A DNA stretch of 64,000 nt from Pseudomonas fluvialis (lineage in GTDB: Bacteria; Pseudomonadota; Gammaproteobacteria; Pseudomonadales; Pseudomonadaceae): positions 120,658-184,657 of the forward strand of contig NZ_NMQV01000004.1 of assembly GCF_002234375.1 (NCBI RefSeq), given 5' to 3'. A program made the position numbers and the translations under genes. Of this stretch, positions 9,901 to 20,706 are shown one piece after another; positions within the stretch are counted from its first letter, which is position 1, and each line of letters begins with the position of its first letter. Below the pieces are notes generated by a model. That model was not told where the DNA came from. It saw nothing but the letters and a program-made list of their open reading frames with translations, and did no database searches.

Positions 9901-11391
9901 CTCAAGCAGGTCAATCCGCAGGCGCTGGTTTCCGTGAAACTGGTCGCCGAGCCTGGCGTGGGCACCATCGCGGCTGGTGTCGCCAAGGCCTATGCCGACC
10001 TGATTACCATCTCCGGCTACGACGGTGGCACCGGCGCCTCGCCGCTGACGTCCATCAAGTACGCCGGCAGCCCGTGGGAGCTGGGTCTGGCCGAAGCGCA
10101 CCAGACCCTGCGCGGCAACGACTTGCGCGGCAAGGTGCGTGTGCAGACCGACGGCGGCCTGAAGACCGGCCTCGACGTGATCAAGGCGGCCATTCTTGGT
10201 GCGGAGAGCTTCGGTTTTGGTACCGCGCCGATGATCGCTCTGGGCTGCAAGTACCTGCGTATTTGTCACCTGAACAACTGCGCCACCGGCGTGGCTACGC
10301 AGAACGAGAAACTGCGCAAGGATCACTTCATCGGTACCGTCGAGATGGTGATGAACTTCTTCACCTTCATCGCCGAGGAAACCCGTGAGTGGCTGGCCCG
10401 TCTGGGCGTGCGCAGCCTGGGTGAGCTGATTGGGCGGACCGATCTGCTCGACGTGCTGCCCGGTGCGACCGGCAAGCAGCAGAATCTCGACCTGACCCCG
10501 CTGCTGGGTAGCGAGCTGATCCCGGCGGACAAACCGCAGTTCTGCCAGGCAGAAAGGAACCCGCCGTTCGATCAGGGGCTGCTCGCCGAGCGTATGGTTG
10601 AACTGGCGCGGGCGGCTATCGATAGTAAGTCGGGTGCTGTTTTTGAGCTGGCAATCGGCAACTGCGACCGTTCCATTGGCGCGCGTGTTTCCGGTGAGAT
10701 TGCTCGTGTACATGGTAACCAGGGCATGGCGGAGGCGCCGATCAGCTTCCGCTTCAAGGGCACTGCCGGGCAGAGCTTCGGGGTGTGGAACGCGGGTGGT
10801 CTGCATCTGCACCTGGAAGGTGATGCCAACGACTATGTGGGCAAGGGCATGACCGGCGGCAAGCTGGTTATCGTTCCGCCAGCGGGCAGTCCGTTCAAGA
10901 GTCAGGAGTCGGCGATCATCGGCAACACCTGTCTGTATGGCGCCACCGGCGGCAAGCTGTTCGCCGCAGGTACGGCGGGCGAGCGCTTCGCGGTGCGCAA
11001 CTCGGGGGCTCATACCGTGGTGGAAGGTACCGGTGACCACTGTTGCGAGTACATGACCGGCGGCTTCGTCTGTGTGCTGGGCAAGACCGGCTACAACTTC
11101 GGTTCCGGCATGACCGGCGGTTTCGCCTATGTGCTGGATCAGGACAACAGCTTTGTCGATCGGGTCAATCATGAGCTGGTGGAGATCCAGCGCATCACCG
11201 GTGAAGCGATGGAGGCCTATCGCAGCCATCTGCAGTCGGTGCTCGACGAGTATGTGGCGGAAACCGGTAGCAGTTGGGGTACGCATTTGCAGGAGAATCT
11301 GGATGACTACCTGCGGCGCTTCTGGCTGGTCAAGCCGAAGGCTGCCAGTCTCAAGTCGCTACTCTCCAGTACCCGGGCCAATCCGCAGTAA
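6943..11391 (+). CDS. gltB: Glutamate synthase (NADPH), large subunit
   Basis: Transfers the amide of glutamine to 2-oxoglutarate, giving two glutamates. The ATG at 6943 gives 1482 residues; an in-frame GTG at 6931 is less likely because GAGG at 6932-6935 serves as the ribosome site. A 14-residue propeptide precedes Cys15 (CGFGLIAH), the nucleophile of the class II amidotransferase domain (about 15-430). A central domain follows, then the FMN/2-oxoglutarate barrel with the 3Fe-4S motif [12 protein letters not shown], and the C-terminal beta-helix (GXXG repeats). It is paired with gltD downstream, though separated by 119 bp. Confidence 0.97.
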   Translation: MKAGLYRPDEFRDNCGFGLIAHMQGEASHHLLQTAIEALTCMTHRGGINADGKTGDGCGLLIQKPDQFLRAVAQEQFSVALPAQYAVGMVFFNQDSSKAEQARENMNRAILAAGLQLIGWRKVPIDTRVLGRLALERLPQIEQVFIGGEGFSEQEFAIKLFSARRRSSVANAADSDHYICSFSHKTIIYKGLMMPADLAAFYPDLSDERLKTAICVFHQRFSTNTLPKWPLAQPFRFLAHNGEINTITGNRNWAQARRLKFANEQIPDLEELGPLVNRVGSDSSSMDNMLELMVTGGIDLFRGVRMIIPPAWQNVETMDPELRAFYEYNSMHMEPWDGPAGVVLTDGRYAACLLDRNGLRPARWVTTKNGYITLASEIGVWNYQPSDVLAKGRVGPGQILAVDTETGQVLTTDDIDNRLKSRHPYKKWLREHALRIQATMADNDHGSAFYDSEQLKQYMKMFQVTFEERDQVLRPLAEQGQEAVGSMGDDTPMAVLSQRVRSPYDYFRQQFAQVTNPPIDPLREAIVMSLEVCLGAERNIFEESPLHAARVILSSPVISPSKWRALMNLDRAGFERAHIDLNYAQSEGLQAAVRRVVAEAEAAVRAGKVLLVLSDRHIAPGKLPIHAALAVGAVHHHLVELGLRCDCNILVETATARDPHHYAVLVGFGASAVYPFLAYEVLGDLIRTGEVLGDLYEVFKHYRKGIAKGLLKILSKMGISTIGSYRGAQLFEAVGLSEEVTSLCFRGVASRIQGARFVDIEAEQLLLAGEAWAARKPIQQGGLLKFVHGGEYHAYNPDVVNTLQAAVQQGCYAKYKEYAALVDNRPVAMLRDLLQVKEAAQPLALDEVEPVQAILQRFDSAGISLGALSPEAHEAIAEAMNRLGARSNSGEGGEDPARYGTLKSSKIKQVATGRFGVTPEYLVNAEVLQIKVAQGAKPGEGGQLPGGKVNGLIARLRYAVPGVTLISPPPHHDIYSIEDLAQLIFDLKQVNPQALVSVKLVAEPGVGTIAAGVAKAYADLITISGYDGGTGASPLTSIKYAGSPWELGLAEAHQTLRGNDLRGKVRVQTDGGLKTGLDVIKAAILGAESFGFGTAPMIALGCKYLRICHLNNCATGVATQNEKLRKDHFIGTVEMVMNFFTFIAEETREWLARLGVRSLGELIGRTDLLDVLPGATGKQQNLDLTPLLGSELIPADKPQFCQAERNPPFDQGLLAERMVELARAAIDSKSGAVFELAIGNCDRSIGARVSGEIARVHGNQGMAEAPISFRFKGTAGQSFGVWNAGGLHLHLEGDANDYVGKGMTGGKLVIVPPAGSPFKSQESAIIGNTCLYGATGGKLFAAGTAGERFAVRNSGAHTVVEGTGDHCCEYMTGGFVCVLGKTGYNFGSGMTGGFAYVLDQDNSFVDRVNHELVEIQRITGEAMEAYRSHLQSVLDEYVAETGSSWGTHLQENLDDYLRRFWLVKPKAASLKSLLSSTRANPQ

Positions 11392-11465
11392 GCAGCGGTA
11401 CGCGACAGGCCCCAGGCTGCAGGTTGGCAGCAACTGCGGGCTTGTCGATCCAAGATGATTGTCTT

Positions 11466-12929
<1,464 letters not shown>

Positions 12930-12951
12930 TCCTGCGTCAGGCCGAGCATAG

Positions 12952-12982
12952 CGGCACGCCCCGATGGGGCGTGCCGTTTTTT
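12952..12982 (+). terminator. Intrinsic terminator after gltD
   Basis: A perfect 11-bp stem CGGCACGCCCC/GGGGCGTGCCG with a 3-base loop, followed by six T. It lies 23 bp after the gltD stop and marks the end of the glt transcript. Confidence 0.95.
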
Positions 12983-13146
12983 ATTGGGTGCCCAGGCTTG
13001 AGCAGGATCAAGACCCTGGCGAAAAGGCATGCCGGGCGCCGTGCCTTTTGCCCGGTGCTTTGCGACAATGCGGCACACCCCGAGGTGGCGAGGCATGGCA
13101 GCCAGGTTGTCGCCCTCCCACCCAGTTTCTGATGCCGGACTACGCC

Positions 13147-14211
13147 ATGACTGCACTGAAAAACGACCGTTTCCTTCGCGCCCTGCTCAAGCAACCCGTC
13201 GACGTCACCCCGGTGTGGATGATGCGCCAGGCCGGTCGCTACCTGCCGGAGTACCGTGCTACCCGTGCCCAGGCAGGTAATTTCGTCAACCTGATGAAGA
13301 ACCCCGAGCTGGCCTGTGAGGTCACCATCCAGCCGTTGGATCGTTATCCGCAACTGGATGCGGCGATTCTCTTCTCCGACATCCTGACTATTCCGGATGC
13401 CATGGGCCAGGGATTGTACTTTGAGACCGGCGAAGGCCCGCGCTTCAAGAAGGTGGTGTCGAGCCTGGCGGATATCGAGGCCTTGCCGATTCCTGATGCC
13501 GAACAGGACCTGGGCTATGTGATGGATGCTGTGCGTACCATCCGCCGCGAGCTGAACGGCCGGGTGCCGTTGATCGGCTTCAGTGGCAGCCCCTGGACGC
13601 TGGCTACCTACATGGTCGAAGGCGGCTCCTCCAAGGACTTCCGCAAGTCCAAGGCCATGCTCTACAACAATCCGCAGGCCATGCATGCGCTGCTCGACAA
13701 GCTCGCTCGCTCGGTAACAGCCTATCTCAACGGGCAGATCCTTGCCGGTGCGCAGGCCGTGCAGATCTTCGATTCCTGGGGCGGTGCGCTGTCGGCGGCG
13801 GCTTACCAGGAGTTCTCCCTGCGCTACATGAAGCAGATCATCGACGGACTGATCCGTGAACATGAAGGGCGTCGCGTGCCGGTAATCCTGTTCACCAAGG
13901 GTGGCGGCCTGTGGCTGGAATCGATGGCTGACACGGGGGCCGAGGCGCTGGGGCTGGACTGGACCTGCGATATTGGCAGTGCCCGGGCGCGGGTCGGTGA
14001 CAAGGTCGCCCTGCAGGGCAATATGGACCCCAGCGTGCTCTATGCACAGCCCGAGGTGATTCGTGGTGAGGTGGGGCGTATTCTCGCCGCCTATGGGCAA
14101 GGCAGCGGGCATGTGTTCAATCTGGGGCACGGCATCACTCCGGAGGTCGATCCGCAGCACGCCCGCGCCTTCTTCGAGGCCGTGCACGAGCTGTCTGCGC
14201 AGTACCACTGA
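13147..14211 (+). CDS. hemE: Uroporphyrinogen decarboxylase
   Basis: 354 residues from the ATG at 13147. It decarboxylates the four acetate side chains of uroporphyrinogen III to coproporphyrinogen III in heme synthesis. Signature motifs are present: [16 protein letters not shown] near the N-terminus and [16 protein letters not shown] in the middle. The frame is open upstream to 12964, but that stretch includes the gltD terminator and is not coding. It is monocistronic or coupled to the downstream ParA-like gene 132 bp away. Confidence 0.97.
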   Translation: MTALKNDRFLRALLKQPVDVTPVWMMRQAGRYLPEYRATRAQAGNFVNLMKNPELACEVTIQPLDRYPQLDAAILFSDILTIPDAMGQGLYFETGEGPRFKKVVSSLADIEALPIPDAEQDLGYVMDAVRTIRRELNGRVPLIGFSGSPWTLATYMVEGGSSKDFRKSKAMLYNNPQAMHALLDKLARSVTAYLNGQILAGAQAVQIFDSWGGALSAAAYQEFSLRYMKQIIDGLIREHEGRRVPVILFTKGGGLWLESMADTGAEALGLDWTCDIGSARARVGDKVALQGNMDPSVLYAQPEVIRGEVGRILAAYGQGSGHVFNLGHGITPEVDPQHARAFFEAVHELSAQYH

Positions 14212-14343
14212 GCCATCTGGCCGTGCGCGCTGGTCGCTCTGCAGCGCAGACGCCAGCCGCTTGCCGGTCGGAACGGGATTGGTGCTCGCCGTGCCGCCAG
14301 CCTTTGCATAGAATCGACGCATCCATCATCAGGGAGGTGTCAG

Positions 14344-15117
14344 ATGCGTCGCGTGGTATTCAATCAGAAAGGTGGCGTAGGCAAGTCCAGCATTGCCTGC
14401 AACCTGGCGGCGGTCAGCGCCTCTCAGGGTTATCGTACCCTGCTTATCGATCTCGATGCGCAGGCCAACTCCAGTCATTACCTCACGGGCCTGACGGGCG
14501 ACGAGATTCCCGTGGGGATTGCCGACTTCTTCAAGCAGACCCTGTCCGGTGGGCCTTTTGCCAAGAAAGGCAAGGTCGACATCTACGAAACGCCCTTTGA
14601 CAACCTGCACGTGATCACCGCGACGGCGGAGCTGGCTGACCTGCAGCCCAAGCTGGAGCAGAAACACAAGATCAATCGCCTGCGCAAGTTGCTCGACGAG
14701 CTGGGCGATGACTACGAGCGTATCTACCTGGATACGCCGCCGGCCTTGAACTTCTATACGGTTTCCGCGTTGATCGCGGCAGATCGCGTACTGATTCCCT
14801 TCGATTGCGACAGTTTCTCGCGCCAGGCCCTGTATGGCCTGCTCCAGGAAATTGCCGAGCTGCGCGACGACCATAACGAGGAATTGCAGGTTGAAGGCAT
14901 CGTGGTCAACCAGTTCCAGCCGCGTGCCGCGTTGCCGCAGCAACTGCTCGATGAGCTGCTCGCCGAGGGTATGCCGGTGCTGCCGGTCAACCTGATGAGT
15001 TCGGTGAAAATGCGCGAGTCACACCAGGCCTGCAAGCCGTTGATCTACCTGGATCCGCGTCACAAGCTCAGTCAGCAGTTCGTCGAGTTGCACGACCTGC
15101 TTGATGGCGGGCGTTAA
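14344..15117 (+). CDS. ParA/MinD-type ATPase without a ParB partner
   Basis: 257 residues with the deviant Walker A KGGVGKSS at 9-16, the switch I region DLDAQANSS, and a Walker B-like YLDTPPALN. Family members use ATP-dependent dimerisation on DNA or membrane to position cargo. No parB-like gene or parS-like site is seen next to it, so it is an orphan ParA. A good GGAGGTG ribosome site precedes the ATG. Its stop overlaps the convergent stop of the next minus-strand gene by 4 bp. The cargo is unknown. As I recall, an orphan ParA gene occurs near hemE in other Pseudomonas. Confidence 0.8.
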   Translation: MRRVVFNQKGGVGKSSIACNLAAVSASQGYRTLLIDLDAQANSSHYLTGLTGDEIPVGIADFFKQTLSGGPFAKKGKVDIYETPFDNLHVITATAELADLQPKLEQKHKINRLRKLLDELGDDYERIYLDTPPALNFYTVSALIAADRVLIPFDCDSFSRQALYGLLQEIAELRDDHNEELQVEGIVVNQFQPRAALPQQLLDELLAEGMPVLPVNLMSSVKMRESHQACKPLIYLDPRHKLSQQFVELHDLLDGGR

Positions 15118-15602
15118 GCCGGGGCGCGTTGTTGCTGCAGCAGGCCCAGACCGAGCTGCAGCAGGCCGGGGCCGAAGAGAAACAGTAACGCCGCGAGTAA
15201 TCCGGGAATACCGTACAGGCTCAGCCACAGCTCGGCACTGAACGGGGCCTGTGGCTGTCCGGCCACCGCCTGCAGGATGGTGTTCACGGAGGTGCCGACA
15301 ATGACCGCGAGGAAGAGCTGGTAAAGCGCATGCAGGCTGTTGAGGTACCCTAGCCAGCGCCTGCGTGCCGGGCGATACAGCTGGTGAGCCCAGCTGGCGA
15401 GCAGGGCCAGGGCCAGCAACAGATTGCCAGTAGCCAGCAATTGCCCATGGCTGACCAGCGTGAGCTGGTGCAGCGGGCTGAGCTGGCCGGGGTTGGCAAA
15501 GCGCAGTGGCTCGGCGTGCAGAGTTTCTAGCAGATGCCATTGGCCGGCGCTAACCAGGCCGAGCAGAAGCAGCAGCGCCAGGCTATACAGACGATTGGAC
15601 AT
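15114..15602 (-). CDS. Four-TM membrane protein of unknown function
   Basis: 162 residues. Four hydrophobic segments lie at about 5-24, 53-75, 88-112 and 128-153. I do not recognise a characterised family. The start codon overlaps the stop of the upstream Usp gene (TAATG), which implies translational coupling, so it may work with the stress protein at the membrane. It is Leu/Gln-rich with a basic loop (RPARRRW) between TM2 and TM3. The 3' end overlaps the convergent ParA stop by 4 bp. Confidence 0.75.
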   Translation of the reverse strand: MSNRLYSLALLLLLGLVSAGQWHLLETLHAEPLRFANPGQLSPLHQLTLVSHGQLLATGNLLLALALLASWAHQLYRPARRRWLGYLNSLHALYQLFLAVIVGTSVNTILQAVAGQPQAPFSAELWLSLYGIPGLLAALLFLFGPGLLQLGLGLLQQQRAPA

Positions 15603-16417
15603 TATTTGACCAGCAGCACGTCGCAGGGCGCCTGGCGCAGATAGTGCGCGGGCAGGCTGCCGAGTAGCGCGTTGACCAGTACGCTGCGGCTGTGTTGGCC
15701 GAGCGCCAGCAGTTGCGGGCGGCGTTGGCGAATCAGTTGGTCGAGGCTGCCGGCCAGGGTGCCAGGGACAACTTCGTGGCTGACGCTGGGGCCATCGCTG
15801 GGCAATTGGCTGCATTCATCGTCAACCAGTTGGCCGATCAGCGCCTGTTGGATTTCCAATTGGGCCGCGGCCTTGCTGGCGCTTTGCTTGGCCGGCTGGC
15901 TGAAGATGTTCACTGCGTGCAGCTGGGCAGTGCTCGGCAGCAACTGGTAGGCACAGGCCAGGGCTTTGCAGGCGCACAGCGAAGAGTCGATGGCCAGTAC
16001 GGCCTGCTGGTAGGCCCGGCTATCCTGGCCACAGGCCAGCAACAGCGGCACCTGGCAGTGGCGGGCGATGCGTTCCAGGTTGGTGCCGGTGAATAGCTCC
16101 GGTTTGTTCTTGTGGTGGCTGCCGACCACCAACAGGTCGTAGTCCTCTTCCGTCAGGGCCTGTAGCAAGACGTCGGAGGCTTTGCCCTGGCGGATCAGCA
16201 CCTGTGCCGGACAGTGGCTGTAGCTGCTCAGGCGTTCGCCGAGCACCTGCTCGGTAGCCTGCTGCAGTTCCTTGAGGCTGGCGCTGCTGTGTTGCCCTTC
16301 GGCGACGTGCAACAGGGTCAGACGCGCCTGATGCTGTTCGGCCAGTTGCGCGGCGCGACGCAGGGCGACATCGGCTTGCTGGCTGAGATCGTGAGCGATG
16401 AGTATGTGCTTGAACAT
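15602..16417 (-). CDS. Universal stress protein, tandem UspA domains
   Basis: 271 residues made of two Usp folds (about 1-140 and 141-271). The first has a starting strand FKHILIAHDLS and ends near LLVVGSHHKNK; the second begins YQQAVLAIDSSL and ends LLALGQHSRSVLVNALLGS. The second domain's G-x-H/S loop resembles ATP-binding Usp members. It is the first gene of a coupled pair with the 4-TM protein. No obvious Anr box (TTGAT-N4-ATCAA) is seen in the 80-bp gap upstream. Confidence 0.85.
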   Translation of the reverse strand: MFKHILIAHDLSQQADVALRRAAQLAEQHQARLTLLHVAEGQHSSASLKELQQATEQVLGERLSSYSHCPAQVLIRQGKASDVLLQALTEEDYDLLVVGSHHKNKPELFTGTNLERIARHCQVPLLLACGQDSRAYQQAVLAIDSSLCACKALACAYQLLPSTAQLHAVNIFSQPAKQSASKAAAQLEIQQALIGQLVDDECSQLPSDGPSVSHEVVPGTLAGSLDQLIRQRRPQLLALGQHSRSVLVNALLGSLPAHYLRQAPCDVLLVK

Positions 16418-16497
16418 GGGGCCTCCATTGCGTGCCGCTGCTACCTGCGCGAGAGCCCCGAGTCTAGATGATTTGTCCGCTCTTGCGGCAATCCTCT

Positions 16498-16941
16498 TCA
16501 GCGTTTGCGTATCTGGTATAGGCCTTCGCTAAGGGCGACCACCTGGCCCTGGCTGTCCTGTAGCTGCAGGGCCAGGCTGAACTCTGCCTTGCCGAGCCGT
16601 TCAGCGCTGTCCTGCAGTGCGGCGATTTGCTCGGCATCCAGGCGTGCCTCCACCGTGATGTCGCTCAGTGCTGGGCGCAGGAAACGCAGATTGAAGGCCT
16701 TGACCAGCGGAATGAAGCGCTGGCTATCGAAGCTGCTGAAGAACAGCGCGCCGCCCGGGACTTCGGCCAGGGTAAACAGCGCGCCGGCATATAGGCTGCC
16801 AAGGTGGTTCTGGTTGCCGGCCAGTGGCATACGCAGGCGCACATGGCCGGGTTCGACTACCTCGGCTTTAAGCCCCGAGCGCTGGATGAAGGCAATGTGT
16901 TCCTCGGTGAGCTGGCGCACCAGTTGGCTGGGCAAGGGCAT
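16498..16941 (-). CDS. Hotdog-fold thioesterase-like protein (YiiD_C/DUF4442)
   Basis: 147 residues from the ATG at 16941. A single hotdog domain has the helix region HLGSLYAGALFTLAEVPGG, the fold's central helix, and then strands with FNLRFLRP. Related proteins hydrolyse acyl-CoA thioesters or lack proven activity, and the substrate is unknown. It sits between uspA and trxC on the same strand with 80-100 bp gaps, so operon membership is uncertain. Confidence 0.75.
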   Translation of the reverse strand: MPLPSQLVRQLTEEHIAFIQRSGLKAEVVEPGHVRLRMPLAGNQNHLGSLYAGALFTLAEVPGGALFFSSFDSQRFIPLVKAFNLRFLRPALSDITVEARLDAEQIAALQDSAERLGKAEFSLALQLQDSQGQVVALSEGLYQIRKR

Positions 16942-17039
16942 GGCAGGACTGACTCCGTGCGGAGGGTGGTCGGGCCAGACTAAGGGCACAGATTGCCGCA
17001 GGGAATGACCCGTTTTGCCGTCCTGAGTGACCGAAACGC

Positions 17040-17474
17040 TCAGATGCCCTGTTGACGCAACCAGCCGAGTAGTTGCGGCAAGGGCAGGGCACCGCTCTGG
17101 CGCGCCACTTCGCGGCCGCCTTTGAGGAGGATCATGGTCGGAATCGAGCGAATGCCCATTTCCGCGGAGAGCTGCGGATTGGCTTCGCTGTCCAGCTTGG
17201 CCAGGCGACAGCGCCCCTGTAGTTGCTCTGCAGCTTGTTCGAAGATCGGTGCAAAGCTGCGACACGGTCCGCACCAGCTGGCCCAGACATCGATCAACAG
17301 CGGCAGGTCGCCCTTGTTCTGTGCGGCGAAGCTGGCCTGGTTAAGTGCAAAGGGCCTGGCGGGCAGCACCTCGGCTTTGCAGCGGCCGCAGCGCGCGGCG
17401 TCGCCTAGTCGTTCGGCGGGAATGCGGTTCAGGCCATTGCAGGCCGGGCAGGGGATCAGCAGGGGTTCGCTCAT
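17040..17474 (-). CDS. trxC: Thioredoxin 2 (zinc-binding)
   Basis: 144 residues from the ATG at 17474. The N-terminal zinc ribbon has CPAC and CGRC pairs; the thioredoxin fold carries the active site WASWCGPC and the cis-proline RSIPTM. It is a cytosolic disulfide reductase, classically associated with oxidative stress. The GGAGG ribosome site (17480-17484) lies within a perfect 10-bp stem (see the element at 17476-17514). It is downstream of metY on the same strand (62 bp), so co-transcription with control at translation is possible. Confidence 0.92.
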   Translation of the reverse strand: MSEPLLIPCPACNGLNRIPAERLGDAARCGRCKAEVLPARPFALNQASFAAQNKGDLPLLIDVWASWCGPCRSFAPIFEQAAEQLQGRCRLAKLDSEANPQLSAEMGIRSIPTMILLKGGREVARQSGALPLPQLLGWLRQQGI

Positions 17475-17475
17475 A

Positions 17476-17514
17476 CGCGCCTCCAAGGGGTGTAGTGACC
17501 AATCTGGAGGCGCG
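17476..17514 (-). promoter_or_regulatory. Hairpin occluding the trxC ribosome-binding site
   Basis: On the minus strand CGCGCCTCCA (17514-17505) pairs perfectly with TGGAGGCGCG (17485-17476) around a 19-base loop. The 3' arm contains the trxC Shine-Dalgarno GGAGG and ends one base before the ATG. It lies in the metY-trxC gap and has no U-run, so translational control is a better reading than termination. Confidence 0.7.
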
Positions 17515-17536
17515 AACGGCGATATCAAGGGGCGGA

Positions 17537-18814
17537 TCAGCCCTTGGCAGCTTCAAGGGCCTGGGTCAGGTCGGCGAGGATGTCGTCGATGTGCTCGATG
17601 CCGATCGACAGGCGGATCAGGTCCTGGGAAACCCCGGCCTTGGCCAGTTCCTCGTCATTGAGCTGACGATGGGTGGTGGTCGCCGGGTGGCAGGCCAGTG
17701 ACTTGGCGTCACCGATATTGACCAGGCGTACCACCAGTTGCAGGGCGTCGATGAAGCGGGCACCGGCTTCCTTGCCACCCTGGATGCCGAAGCAGAGGAT
17801 CGACGCCGGCTTGCCTGCCATGTAGCGCTGCGCCAGGGCATGCTCGGGATGATCGGCCAGGCCGGCATACTTGACCCAGGCTACCTGTGGGTGGTTTTTC
17901 AGGTAGGCGGCGACCTTGAGAGCGTTCTCGCAGTGCCGTTCCATGCGCAGGGCCAGGGTTTCCAGACCCTGCAGGATGAGGAAGGCGTTGAATGGCGATA
18001 GGGCTGCGCCCATGTTGCGCAGCGGCACCACGCGGCAGCGGCCGATGAATGCGGCCGGGCCGAACGCCTCGGTGTAGGTCACGCCGTGGTAGGACACGTC
18101 CGGGGTATTGAGCAGGGGGAAGCGCGCCTTGTGCTGCGCCCAGGGGAACTTGCCGGAATCGACCACGATGCCGCCGAGGGTGGTGCCGTGACCGCCCATG
18201 TACTTGGTCAGCGCGTGTACCACGATATCGGCACCGTGCTCGAAGGGCCGGCAGAGCATCGGTGTGGCCACGGTGTTATCGACGATCAGCGGCACGCCAT
18301 GGCGGTGGGCGGCATCGGCCAGTGCCTGCAGGTCGACAATGTTGCCGGCCGGGTTGCCGATCGATTCGCAGAACACCGCGCGGGTCTTGTCGTCGATCAG
18401 TGCTTCCAGCGCGGCGATGTCGTCATGCGCGGCGAAGCGCACTTCGATGCCCTGGCGCGGCAGGGTGTGGGCGAACAGGTTATAGGTGCCGCCATACAGC
18501 TTGGCCACCGAGACGATGTTGTCGCCGGCTTCGGCGATGGTCTGGATGGCGTAGGTGATGGCCGCCATGCCCGAGGCTACAGCCAGCGCGCCAACGCCAC
18601 CTTCCAGCGCGGTGACGCGCTCCTCGAGCACCGCGTTGGTCGGATTCATGATCCGTGAGTAGATGTTGCCGGCAACCTTGAGGTCGAACAGGTCGGCGCC
18701 ATGCTGGGTGTCGTCAAAGGCAAACGAGGTGGTCTGGTAGATCGGTACGGCGACGGCCTTGGTGGTGGGGTCGGGGCTGTAGCCGGCGTGGATGGCCAGG
18801 GTTTCCAGTTTCAT
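17537..18814 (-). CDS. metY: O-acetylhomoserine (thiol)-lyase / homocysteine synthase
   Basis: 425 residues, a full-length Cys/Met-metabolism PLP enzyme. The PLP lysine is K204 in HALTKYMGGHG. Phosphate-binding residues are in ASGMAAITYAI, and the substrate tail has SIGIEHIDDILADL. The predicted reaction is sulfide plus O-acyl-homoserine to homocysteine. The length (about 425) favours MetY over the shorter MetZ/MetB types. A 15-bp palindrome lies 57-71 bp upstream of the start. Confidence 0.92.
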   Translation of the reverse strand: MKLETLAIHAGYSPDPTTKAVAVPIYQTTSFAFDDTQHGADLFDLKVAGNIYSRIMNPTNAVLEERVTALEGGVGALAVASGMAAITYAIQTIAEAGDNIVSVAKLYGGTYNLFAHTLPRQGIEVRFAAHDDIAALEALIDDKTRAVFCESIGNPAGNIVDLQALADAAHRHGVPLIVDNTVATPMLCRPFEHGADIVVHALTKYMGGHGTTLGGIVVDSGKFPWAQHKARFPLLNTPDVSYHGVTYTEAFGPAAFIGRCRVVPLRNMGAALSPFNAFLILQGLETLALRMERHCENALKVAAYLKNHPQVAWVKYAGLADHPEHALAQRYMAGKPASILCFGIQGGKEAGARFIDALQLVVRLVNIGDAKSLACHPATTTHRQLNDEELAKAGVSQDLIRLSIGIEHIDDILADLTQALEAAKG

Positions 18815-18870
18815 GGGCGCGCTCCTGCTGGGTCGGAAAAAGACCCGCAGGATGGCGAGGGCAGGGCCCG

Positions 18871-18885
18871 CAGGTCAATGACCTG
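18871..18885. promoter_or_regulatory. Palindrome upstream of metY
   Basis: CAGGTCAATGACCTG is a perfect 15-bp odd palindrome in the gap between the SLC13 stop and the metY start. It could be an operator half-site pair. It does not fit the MetR pattern I know (TGAA-N5-TTCA). Confidence 0.35.
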
Positions 18886-18915
18886 TGGCAACAAAGTCGC
18901 CTGGCGACGTGCTAC

Positions 18916-20706
18916 TCAGAGCGGCGTGAGCGGGAAGAACCAGGGAATGACCAGGCTGGCCACCAGCCATAGCAGCAGGTTGAGCGGGATGCCCACCTTC
19001 ATGAAGTCGGTAAAGCGGTAGCCGCCGGCGTTATACACGAAGGTATTGGTCTGGTAGCCAATCGGCGTGGCGAAGCTGGCACTGGCGGCGAACATCACGG
19101 CGACAACGAAAGCCCGCGGGTCGACGCCCATGTGCTGGGCCAGGCCGATGGCGATGGGGGTGACCAGCACCGCCACGGCGTTATTGGAGAGCATTTCGGT
19201 GAGCACGGAAGTCAGCAGGTAGATCAGGCTGAGCATCAGTAGCGGGCCGGCCCAGGGCAGCCAGCCCATGACGTTCTCCACCAGCAGCTTGACCAGGCCG
19301 ACCTTGTCCATGGCGATGCTGATGGCCAGCATGCCGAAGATCAGGCTGAGGATCTTCCAGTCCACTGCCTTGTAGGCATCTTCCACATCCAGGCAGCGGG
19401 TGGCCAGCACGCTCGCGGCACCGATGATTGCCAGGCCTTCGATGGGCATGACCCCAAGTGCCGCCAGCAACATCACCGCCAGGGTGGCGATGATGGCGAT
19501 CGGCGCCTTGTCGCGGCGGAAGGCGCGCTCCTGCACGGCGTTCAGACTGATCAGTTCGCCGTTGTCGGCGAAACGCTTGATCTGCGCCGGGGTGCCTTCG
19601 ACCAGCATGACGTCGCCGAACTGCAACTGGAAGTCATCCAGGTTGCCGGAGACATTTTCATCCTGGCGATGCACGGCCAGTACGGCGATGCCGTAGCGTG
19701 CAGTGAGGTCGAGGTCGCGCATCGGACGGTGGCTGTAGCGCGAATTACGTCCGACGATGGCCTCAGCGAGGATAACGTCATGGCTGGAAATGGTCTCGAA
19801 GGCTTCGCCGCGATTGAAGGTCAGGTGCCCGCTGCCGCGCAGCTCCACCACATCCTTGACCTGGCCATGGATTACCAGTTGATCACCCGCAGCCAGCACG
19901 GTGTCATGGCCTGGTTCGGTGAGTTCTTCCTGTTCGCGGAATATCTTCAGTACCTGCAAGCCACTGCCGCCGTTCAGATTGGCCTCGCTGAGGGTCTTGC
20001 CGATCATCGGCGAATCATGCGGCACCAGTAGCTCGCTCATGAAGGTCCGGGCGAGGTCCGGGCGCAATTGCTTGGAGAGCGTCTCGCGTTCCGGCAGCAG
20101 GCGATGGCCGATGGTTAGCAGGTAGAACATACCGGCAGCAGCCATGATCAGGCCGGCCCCGGTGATCTCGAAGATGCCGAAGGGTTCCAGGCCAGCCTTA
20201 CGGGCCACACCGTCCACCAGAATGTTGGTGGACGTACCTATCATGGTCAGGGTGCCGCCGAGGATGGTGGCGTAGGACAGCGGAATCAGCAGCTTGGATG
20301 GCAACGTACCGGCACGCCGGGCCAGGGCGATGGCCACCGGGGTGAGAATGGCCACGACTGGGGTGTTGTTCAGGCAGGCGGAAATTACCAGCGCGGTCAG
20401 CGTCAGCCCGGTGAGCACACGCACCGGGCTGGTGCCTACCAGATCGCCCAGCCAGTTGCCCAAGGCATCGATGCAGCCGGTGCGTTCAAGCGCGGCAGAC
20501 AGCACGAACATGCAGGCAATGGTGATGGGGGCGGAGTTGCTGAGTACGCTGAGCACTTCGCCTGGGGTCAGCAACTGGCTGACCAGCAGTGCGGCGACGG
20601 CAACCGCTACCACGATGTCCGGGCTCCACTTCTCGCGCACGAAAGCGTACAGCACCCACAGCAGCAGGCCGGCGACAAACAGCAGCGGCAGTGAGTCCCA
20701 GGACAT
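18916..20706 (-). CDS. SLC13/DASS-type transporter with two RCK-C domains
   Basis: 596 residues. Two hydrophobic halves flank a cytosolic insert (about 205-385) holding two TrkA-C/RCK-C-like modules (start points near PMIGKTLSEANL and AEAIVGRNSRYSH). The first half has the SACLNNTPVVA motif and the second has LTEMLSNNAVAVLVTP, the paired SNNT-like signatures of the DASS/ArsB superfamily that line the substrate and Na+ sites. The likely substrate is an anion (dicarboxylate, sulfate or similar), not determinable here. The AAGGA ribosome site is good. Confidence 0.85.
   Translation of the reverse strand: MSWDSLPLLFVAGLLLWVLYAFVREKWSPDIVVAVAVAALLVSQLLTPGEVLSVLSNSAPITIACMFVLSAALERTGCIDALGNWLGDLVGTSPVRVLTGLTLTALVISACLNNTPVVAILTPVAIALARRAGTLPSKLLIPLSYATILGGTLTMIGTSTNILVDGVARKAGLEPFGIFEITGAGLIMAAAGMFYLLTIGHRLLPERETLSKQLRPDLARTFMSELLVPHDSPMIGKTLSEANLNGGSGLQVLKIFREQEELTEPGHDTVLAAGDQLVIHGQVKDVVELRGSGHLTFNRGEAFETISSHDVILAEAIVGRNSRYSHRPMRDLDLTARYGIAVLAVHRQDENVSGNLDDFQLQFGDVMLVEGTPAQIKRFADNGELISLNAVQERAFRRDKAPIAIIATLAVMLLAALGVMPIEGLAIIGAASVLATRCLDVEDAYKAVDWKILSLIFGMLAISIAMDKVGLVKLLVENVMGWLPWAGPLLMLSLIYLLTSVLTEMLSNNAVAVLVTPIAIGLAQHMGVDPRAFVVAVMFAASASFATPIGYQTNTFVYNAGGYRFTDFMKVGIPLNLLLWLVASLVIPWFFPLTPL

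Noticed and set aside
9544..11286. 580-codon minus-strand open frame opposite gltB
   Set aside because: It mirrors the coding strand of gltB in GC-rich DNA, has low-complexity His/Gln/Arg composition and no family motifs.
17475..17528. N-terminal extension of trxC from a TTG at 17528
   Set aside because: It would read through the hairpin, has no ribosome site and adds residues not typical of TrxC; the ATG at 17474 has GGAGG at proper spacing.
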